Assembly: GCA_963169875.1 (NCBI GenBank)
Contig: CAUJEL010000187.1
Location: forward strand, 1-37,910
Length of the DNA: 37,910 bases
Origin: Candidatus Zhuqueibacterota bacterium
GTDB taxonomy: Bacteria > Zhuqueibacterota > Zhuqueibacteria > Residuimicrobiales > Residuimicrobiaceae
Direction of reading: 5' to 3'
Of the stretch, positions 33,210 through 37,910 are shown piece by piece. How positions within the stretch are numbered: the stretch's first letter is position 1; every line of letters begins with the position of its first letter. The notes below the pieces were generated by a model. That model was given only the letters and a program-made list of their open reading frames with translations. It did no database searches and had not been told where the DNA came from. The translations under genes were made by a program, and so were the position numbers.

Positions 33210-34646
33210 TCAGTTCACGATCAGCACTTTGCCCCAATAGGTTCCATCGCCTTCGATCTCTACGCTGTAAAAATAAACCCCATTGGCGACCGCATCGCCA
33301 TAATCATTGCGGCCTTCCCAGACCTCGGCATAATCACCCGCACCAGTCAGGAACTTATCCTCCACGACGGTTTTCACCAAATCCATGGCAAAGTCGAATA
33401 CCTTTACGGTGACTTTGGCCGCAGCGCGTGTGTTATATTGAAAACGGACGTTTCCTTCGCCGCCGAGTTGATTATGGCGCATGGGTGAGAAGGGATTGGG
33501 ATAGGCATAGGTGCGCTTTTCGCCCTCTTTTCCCGTGGGCACAAAAGCGCGAAAGATGTCCCACCAGTACCCATTGGTGGTGGTGCGGGCCAGGCCATCC
33601 GCTGTACCGGCCCAAAGCGCCCCATCCTTGGACAGGGCTGAATAGACTTCGTTGCTGTATATGCGCACATCCCGCACCACATCGACCATTTCGGGGAAGC
33701 GGTACCAGTTCTTGCCGAAATCATCGCTCACAAAGAGGCCGTTATCGGTGGCGACATAGGCGATGGAATCATTGAAGGCAAAATTATGAGCTTTTTCATC
33801 GCGCAGACTGGTCTGCCAGGAAAGACCGCCGTCCATGCTGCGCGACACGGCATAATATTCATTTTCACCCTCGGCTTTCCAGGTAGCCGCCCAGATGACA
33901 TCGGCCCGGGTCGCCTTCTGGTAACCGAGCGCCACGACGAAATCCCCGGAGATCGGTTCGGGTTGATTGCTATAGTTATAATTGCTCCAGGTTACGCCAC
34001 CATCGCTGGACTTGTTGATACCGCCCGCGGTGCCGATCCAGAGTTCGTCGCCCACGCTGATGGCTGAAAAACCGAGATGATTCAATCGCGCGGTGTTGAA
34101 AATAAAGGTGTCCGGTGGCGCCTGCTGCCAGGTTTCGCCCCAATCCGCGGACTTTTGAATGCCACCGCCCCAGCAGGTGATCCAGACCACGCCCCTCAGA
34201 ACCGCAATGTCATAGGCCAGGTTCTGAACCGGGGTTGGGCCCGGCTGGGGGACATGACGCCAGGTCGCGCCGCCATCGAAAGAAAAACTCAGCCCGGTCC
34301 CCTTGGAGAGCGGTTCCGGCGTCACTTGGGTCACTGTGTCCGTCGCTGTCGCCACAATGACCGTGTCGCCGCTGGCCCAGATGGCGGCCACGCTGCCGTG
34401 CCCCAGGCCTTGATTGGTGCCGTATGTTTCAAAGGTATTCGTGCTCAGCGTCAGCCGGCTCAGACCATTGCCCGTACCGATCCAGATGTACGGACCATTG
34501 CTGCAGAGATCCGTGATTCCGTTTCCGGACAAGCCGGGACGAGGCGCCGGTGATGCAGAGAACCGGTAGGTCGATACGGTGCTGCTCAGCAGCAGTGCGG
34601 GAAACACGATTATAGCAACAAGGCATATCATCGATTTTTTGTGCAT
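33210..34646 (-). CDS. Secreted beta-propeller (BNR/two-component-regulator-like repeat) protein with T9SS-type sorting domain
   Basis: 478 residues. Signal peptide (about 1-22), then repeated propeller blades with SxDGGxTW-like Asp-boxes: SFDGGATW, SADWGETW, SSDGGVTW, SMDGGLSW, SDDFGKNW, and WIGTGNGLSRL/WIGTAGGINKS segments resembling two-component regulator propeller repeats. The C-terminal 90 residues are a FlgD-like/T9SS sorting domain (YPNPFSP, VFDFAMDLVKTV, GRNDYGDAVANGVYFYSVE). It is probably exported and displayed on the surface, perhaps binding polymers. AGGGA 9 bases upstream supports the ATG at 34646 over the TTG at 34655. Stop-to-start spacing with neighbours is 12 and 27 bases. 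Confidence 0.88.
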   Translation of the reverse strand: MHKKSMICLVAIIVFPALLLSSTVSTYRFSASPAPRPGLSGNGITDLCSNGPYIWIGTGNGLSRLTLSTNTFETYGTNQGLGHGSVAAIWASGDTVIVATATDTVTQVTPEPLSKGTGLSFSFDGGATWRHVPQPGPTPVQNLAYDIAVLRGVVWITCWGGGIQKSADWGETWQQAPPDTFIFNTARLNHLGFSAISVGDELWIGTAGGINKSSDGGVTWSNYNYSNQPEPISGDFVVALGYQKATRADVIWAATWKAEGENEYYAVSRSMDGGLSWQTSLRDEKAHNFAFNDSIAYVATDNGLFVSDDFGKNWYRFPEMVDVVRDVRIYSNEVYSALSKDGALWAGTADGLARTTTNGYWWDIFRAFVPTGKEGEKRTYAYPNPFSPMRHNQLGGEGNVRFQYNTRAAAKVTVKVFDFAMDLVKTVVEDKFLTGAGDYAEVWEGRNDYGDAVANGVYFYSVEIEGDGTYWGKVLIVN

Positions 34647-34658
34647 CGTTCTCAATCC

Positions 34659-35813
34659 CTATTCATGTAAAAGTACGGTGTGTTCAAGGATTTCACTGAG
34701 ATTCCCCACCCAATCCTCCGCCTCGAAAGTCAGACGATAGTTGCCCAGGGCCTGGGATGGATCGAAGATGATGGTCATGGAGTAGGTGCCATCTCCCGCC
34801 GTCTCATCGCCGCGGTAACCGATATTCCAGCGATTGATGTCCAGTGGCAGGCCGTTGTCGTACATGGTAAATGGATTGCTGTTGAATCCGCTTCCATCGG
34901 GATTATAGGCGCGCAGCCAGATGCGTTTGATATCGCCGCGGCCCTGGGGGTCCTGAATCTTCACGGTGACCAGAGATGCCAACAGTCCGGATACAGGTCT
35001 TTGTGCATTGTCGGGTGCGGTCAGACCGGACAGCTCCGGCTTTCCATTGATGATAAACAGAGTTTGTTGCACCACGGCGCTTTCCAGGCCGCCTTTGTCC
35101 ACGGCTTTCAGCCGGATTTCGTAGAGCCCGCTCTTAAAGGCGCCGAACTCGCGGCTGATGGCCAGAGAAAATATACCATCCCCTGGCAGCGGATCGCCAT
35201 GGGTGGCATCATCGTAGAGCAGCGTATCAAACGAGGCTTTGCCGGGTGAGGTACCCATCAATTCGACGCGGGCGATATCGCCGGCACCGCTCGAATCACG
35301 CACGGTGACCTGGAACAGCACCGTGCCTTCGAAGCCGCTCGCCAGGGTGTCCGGGATGGAAACAGCCGTGATGGCCGGCGCGATGAGAACGCCGGAAAAA
35401 ATCTTCACACTCAGCGTTTCCCCAGTTACCTGGTCATTGCGCAGCGCTGTGAAGGTGAACGTAAAATTTTGCGGCAGCGCGCTTTTGGGATTCCACTGAA
35501 TCATTTGACTGAAAAAGCCATCGCCCGCTACATAGTCTTTGTCATTTGGGTGGATGGCGCCGCCATCATCATGGAGGTAATGGACCGCATCCGCGGTATT
35601 CTGGCCGGACGGAAAAACGTCCAGCCGCAGCGAATCGATCGCTCCCTGTGTCTCCACTTCAATGCGATACCACTTGCCCTGGCCCATGATTGAACTCAGG
35701 CGGGCGCGCACCAGCTGGACCGCACCGTCCTGCAAAGGCGGCGTTGGCAGTTGGCGCTCTTCACAGCCGATAAAAATGGTCAGTGTAACGAGCAATAGAA
35801 CAATGCGACACAT
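34659..35813 (-). CDS. Lipoprotein with repeated choice-of-anchor-X-like beta domains
   Basis: 384 residues. A lipobox IGC gives Cys17 as the lipidated residue. The rest is beta-rich and threefold repeated, each unit carrying a DDG/DDA...GD...GDGxFS or GDGTYS turn (YVAGDGFFSQ, GDPLPGDGIFSLA, GDETAGDGTYSMT), the style of choice-of-anchor-X and Ca-binding Ig-like domains. Such domains usually bind other surface proteins or glycans. It is the first gene of the four-gene T9SS-related operon and starts directly after a leader with a terminator-like hairpin. AGGA precedes the ATG. Confidence 0.8.
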   Translation of the reverse strand: MCRIVLLLVTLTIFIGCEERQLPTPPLQDGAVQLVRARLSSIMGQGKWYRIEVETQGAIDSLRLDVFPSGQNTADAVHYLHDDGGAIHPNDKDYVAGDGFFSQMIQWNPKSALPQNFTFTFTALRNDQVTGETLSVKIFSGVLIAPAITAVSIPDTLASGFEGTVLFQVTVRDSSGAGDIARVELMGTSPGKASFDTLLYDDATHGDPLPGDGIFSLAISREFGAFKSGLYEIRLKAVDKGGLESAVVQQTLFIINGKPELSGLTAPDNAQRPVSGLLASLVTVKIQDPQGRGDIKRIWLRAYNPDGSGFNSNPFTMYDNGLPLDINRWNIGYRGDETAGDGTYSMTIIFDPSQALGNYRLTFEAEDWVGNLSEILEHTVLLHE

Positions 35814-35826
35814 ATCCTGTCCTCAT

Positions 35827-35915
35827 AAAAAAAAATCCGAATGCTGGCAGCCTCGGACTAGGGGGCTCTGACCCAATTGCATTCGGAAAAAAGTAAGGGA
35901 GGTGCACCTAGTCCG
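35827..35915 (-). promoter_or_regulatory. Structured leader with interleaved stems and terminator
   Basis: In minus-strand order: CGGACTAGG (35915-35907), GCATTCGGA-complement TCCGAATGC (35887-35879), CCTAGTCCG (35862-35854), GCATTCGGA (35844-35836), then nine Ts (35835-35827). Stem A (35854-35862/35907-35915) and stem B (35836-35844/35879-35887) are both perfect 9-bp pairs and interleave A-B-A-B. They must form a pseudoknot or exclude each other. The T-run ends about 14 bases from the lipoprotein start codon, so stem B works as a terminator or attenuator. Confidence 0.65.
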
Positions 35916-35958
35916 TTAAAGAATTATAAGAAAACCAGAATAGTGGAAATCTTTAACG
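35914..35958 (-). other. 9-bp inverted repeat in the leader (P1)
   Basis: CGTTAAAGA (35914-35922) and TCTTTAACG (35950-35958) form a perfect 9-bp stem around a 27-base AT-rich loop. It overlaps stem A of the leader by two bases, so all three helices could stack into one compact fold. Confidence 0.6.
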
Positions 35959-35999
35959 AACGTGTATAAGCGCACTCCTCTAATGGATAATATTATTTG

Positions 36000-36030
36000 A
36001 CTAAAGATAAATACATTTATTCTATTTGTC
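36000..36030 (-). promoter_or_regulatory. Candidate promoter for the leader and lipoprotein operon
   Basis: On the minus strand TTGACA lies at the end of the HAD gene, with TATCTTTA 17 bases further on. This fits both a sigma-70 -35 (perfect) with a poor -10 and the Bacteroidota TAnnTTTG element (one mismatch). A transcript from here would have a leader of roughly 180 bases. Confidence 0.5.
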
Positions 36031-36672
36031 AAGATTTTTTTGTTGCAGCCAATCCAGAAACGCATGGTGATTGGGCAGGATCAAATCCGCGCTCTCGAGG
36101 AGTTCGGCCTGCAGGGTTGTTGTCAGCGCAATGCAGTACATGCCGGCATTTTTTGCCGAGACAATACCCAGCGGCGCATTTTCGACCACGACACATTCCT
36201 GCGGCGGCACGGCCAGGCGCTCCGCCGCGGTCAGATAGGGCTCGGGCTTGGGTTTACCCTGCTCATAATCGCCCTCCCTGATGACGAGATCGAACTTGCC
36301 CAGTCCTTCTTCGCCCAGCACGTACGCGAGATTTTCATGGCTGCTGCCGGTGACCAGCGCGGTTTTGATGCCCTGCTGTCGCGCGTATGCCAGGGCGGTG
36401 AAGACCTCCGCATAGACCTCCGGCTTTTGGCCGGCACGGAAAATTTCATTCTTGGCCGCGGCCAGTTTTTTGGCTTCCTCCTCGTCGATTTCAACCCCCG
36501 CCTTGCGGCACAGCGCCTGGGCGATTTTCCAGGCCGAAGAACCCTCATTGAGGCGGACCACCAGGGAATCCGGCTCGACGCCCATCACCGGCAGCACCTG
36601 GCGCCAGGCGTGAAAATGATACTCGAACGAACGCGCGGTGACACCATCGAAATCAAAAAACAATCCCTCCAT
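36022..36672 (-). CDS. HAD-superfamily phosphatase/phosphomutase (beta-phosphoglucomutase-like)
   Basis: 216 residues, typical of the beta-PGM-like subclass. Motif I is DFDGV with D7 and D9 (followed by TARS rather than the usual LxDS); the EYHFHAWRQ stretch that follows is close to the cap-side sequence of beta-phosphoglucomutase. Motif II is VTGSS, motif III KPKPEPYLTAAERL, motif IV VVENAPLGIVSAKNAG. It should hydrolyse or isomerise a small phosphorylated sugar; the substrate is unclear. Its ATG shares one base with the stop of the tryptophanase gene (TGATG), so the two are probably coupled. Confidence 0.85.
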   Translation of the reverse strand: MEGLFFDFDGVTARSFEYHFHAWRQVLPVMGVEPDSLVVRLNEGSSAWKIAQALCRKAGVEIDEEEAKKLAAAKNEIFRAGQKPEVYAEVFTALAYARQQGIKTALVTGSSHENLAYVLGEEGLGKFDLVIREGDYEQGKPKPEPYLTAAERLAVPPQECVVVENAPLGIVSAKNAGMYCIALTTTLQAELLESADLILPNHHAFLDWLQQKNLDK

Positions 36673-37910
36673 CAGAATAACTCCTCCATGCGGGCCGTGA
36701 AATGACGCAATAACGGCGCTTCATGAACCAGACGCAGGCCCTTGATCTGGTCGCGATTTTTGAAGATTTCAATGATCGAATCCGCCACATAACTCATGTG
36801 CATCGAGGTATAAACCCTTCTGGGGATGGCGAGTCTGACCAATTCAAGTTCCGGATACTTTTCGCCGCCTTTTTGCTCATCTTTTTCACCGAACATGAGG
36901 CCGCCGATTTCCACGGCGCGGATGCCCGCTTCGCGGTACAGCGCCACCACCAGCGCCTGGCCCGGGAAGTGCTCGCGCGGAATATGCGGCAGAAATTTTT
37001 TGGCGTTGAGAAACACCGCATGTCCGCCCACAGGTTTGACAAAAGGCACGCCCGCCTTTGCCAGCATGCCGCCGAGAAAGCGTATCTGGCCGATGCGGAA
37101 GGCGAGATAATCCTCATTGACGACTTCCTCGAGTCCGCGCGCGATGGCTTCGAGATCGCGGCCCGCCAGACCGCCATAGGTGGTGAAGCCTTCGACCACG
37201 ATGAGGAGATTGGCGGCTTTTTCAGCCCAGGCGTCATCATTCATGGCGATGAATCCGCCGATGTTGACCAGGCCATCCTTCTTGGCGCTCATGGTGCAGC
37301 CGTCGGCATAGGAAAAAAGCTCGCGGGCGATATCAAAGATGCTTTTATCCGCATAGCCCGGCTCGCGTTCCTTGATGAAAAAACAATTTTCGGCAAAGCG
37401 GCAGGCATCGATGAAAAACGGCCGGTTATATTTGCGGGCGATGGCGCTCACGGTGCGCACGTTTTCCATGGAAACCGGCTGCCCGCCGGCGCTGTTGTTG
37501 GTGACGGTGATCATCACTAGGGGAATCCGTTCTGCGCCCGCTTCCTGGAATAGTTTTTCCAGTTTGGCGGGGTCCATATTGCCTTTGAAGGGATGTTCGG
37601 TCTCCGGATCCATCGCCGCGTCTATGGCCAGATCCACGGGCACGCCGTGTTTGTGCATGACATTGGCGCGGGTGGTGTCGAAATGGATGTTATTGGGGAC
37701 GATATCCCCCTCTTTCAGGGCGACGGAAAAGAGGAGATTTTCCGCGGAACGGCCCTGATGGGTGGGTATGACGTTTTTAAACCCGAAAAGGCTTTTGATG
37801 GTGGATTCAAAGTGATAATAATTCTTGCTGCCCGCGTAGGACTCGTCGCCGAGCATGATGCCGGCCCACTGGTTGTCGCTCATGGCAGAGGTGCCGCTGT
37901 CGGTGAGCAG
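36672..37910 (-). CDS. tnaA: Tryptophanase, N-terminus outside window
   Basis: 412 residues are visible; about 50 N-terminal residues lie beyond base 37910, and the frame runs in as LLTDSGTSAMSDNQW. It is a fold-type I PLP beta-eliminating lyase. The Schiff-base lysine lies in TMSAKKDGLVNIGG; VTNNSAGGQPVSM, AGGRD-type AGRDLEA and the C-terminal FTARMEELF block match the tryptophanase/tyrosine phenol-lyase family. The GIRAVEIGGLMFG segment, with no Arg at the TPL Arg381 position, points to tryptophanase. It cleaves L-tryptophan to indole, pyruvate and ammonia. An internal ATG at 37883 is not the true start. Confidence 0.88.
   Translation of the reverse strand: MLTDSGTSAMSDNQWAGIMLGDESYAGSKNYYHFESTIKSLFGFKNVIPTHQGRSAENLLFSVALKEGDIVPNNIHFDTTRANVMHKHGVPVDLAIDAAMDPETEHPFKGNMDPAKLEKLFQEAGAERIPLVMITVTNNSAGGQPVSMENVRTVSAIARKYNRPFFIDACRFAENCFFIKEREPGYADKSIFDIARELFSYADGCTMSAKKDGLVNIGGFIAMNDDAWAEKAANLLIVVEGFTTYGGLAGRDLEAIARGLEEVVNEDYLAFRIGQIRFLGGMLAKAGVPFVKPVGGHAVFLNAKKFLPHIPREHFPGQALVVALYREAGIRAVEIGGLMFGEKDEQKGGEKYPELELVRLAIPRRVYTSMHMSYVADSIIEIFKNRDQIKGLRLVHEAPLLRHFTARMEELF

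Noticed and set aside
1-37910. Defence, phage, conjugative or CRISPR elements
   Set aside because: No nuclease, integrase, transposase, phage structural gene or regularly spaced direct-repeat array was found anywhere in the window.

Overview
The window looks like chromosome from an uncultured or little-studied member of the FCB superphylum. The evidence is secreted proteins with YPNPF-type T9SS/FlgD-like C-terminal sorting domains, two PorV/PorQ-family outer-membrane proteins, GH127 and GH57 glycosidases, a CrtYcd-type lycopene cyclase, and Bacteroidota-like promoters (TTG then TAnnTTT). Many starts carry a good AGGAG Shine-Dalgarno site, which most Bacteroidota lack, so I lean towards a KSB1/Calditrichota/Rhodothermota-like lineage. 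That placement is inference. No tRNA, rRNA, CRISPR array, integrase or transposase gene is visible.

Layout. 1-6143: a truncated GH127 arabinofuranosidase-like gene, a 978-residue secreted CotH-kinase/lamin-tail protein, a duplicated class II aldolase (all minus strand), then a plus-strand CBM9-like protein. 6144-8673: a 73/74-bp tandem repeat, a B3/B4-domain protein translationally coupled to an RsmB-type rRNA methyltransferase, then a gene-free stretch of palindromic and 9-bp periodic repeats. 8674-12171: fused FtcD (histidine degradation), a TSUP transporter with a small coiled-coil membrane protein, and a small membrane protein overlapping it tail to tail. 12356-20705: nine minus-strand carotenoid-operon genes, most overlapping by 4 bp. 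20752-25372: a membrane-anchored coiled-coil protein, a diacylglycerol-kinase-like lipid kinase, DsbD, and an ECF sigma factor directly upstream of dsbD. 25506-31194: a lipoprotein, a C-terminal processing protease, a GH57 glucanotransferase/amylase and an isocitrate-dehydrogenase-family enzyme. 31285-35813: an operon of lipoprotein, T9SS-type propeller protein and two PorV-like proteins, preceded by a leader with overlapping hairpins and a terminator. 36022-37910: a HAD phosphatase coupled to a tryptophanase cut by the window edge.

The most coherent system is the carotenoid operon. CrtB and CrtI make lycopene, CrtYcd closes one ring, a CruF hydratase and CrtD-like desaturase modify the acyclic end, a GT2 glycosyltransferase and a PlsC-like acyltransferase decorate it, and a CrtW-type ketolase oxidises the ring. 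The predicted product is an acylated glycoside of a monocyclic ketocarotenoid (keto-myxocoxanthin or salinixanthin type). The operon opens with an exported protein of unknown function. The most unusual non-coding signal is the ~200-nt leader at 35827-36030, where two 9-bp stems interleave in pseudoknot order and end in a T-run next to the start codon of a lipoprotein gene.
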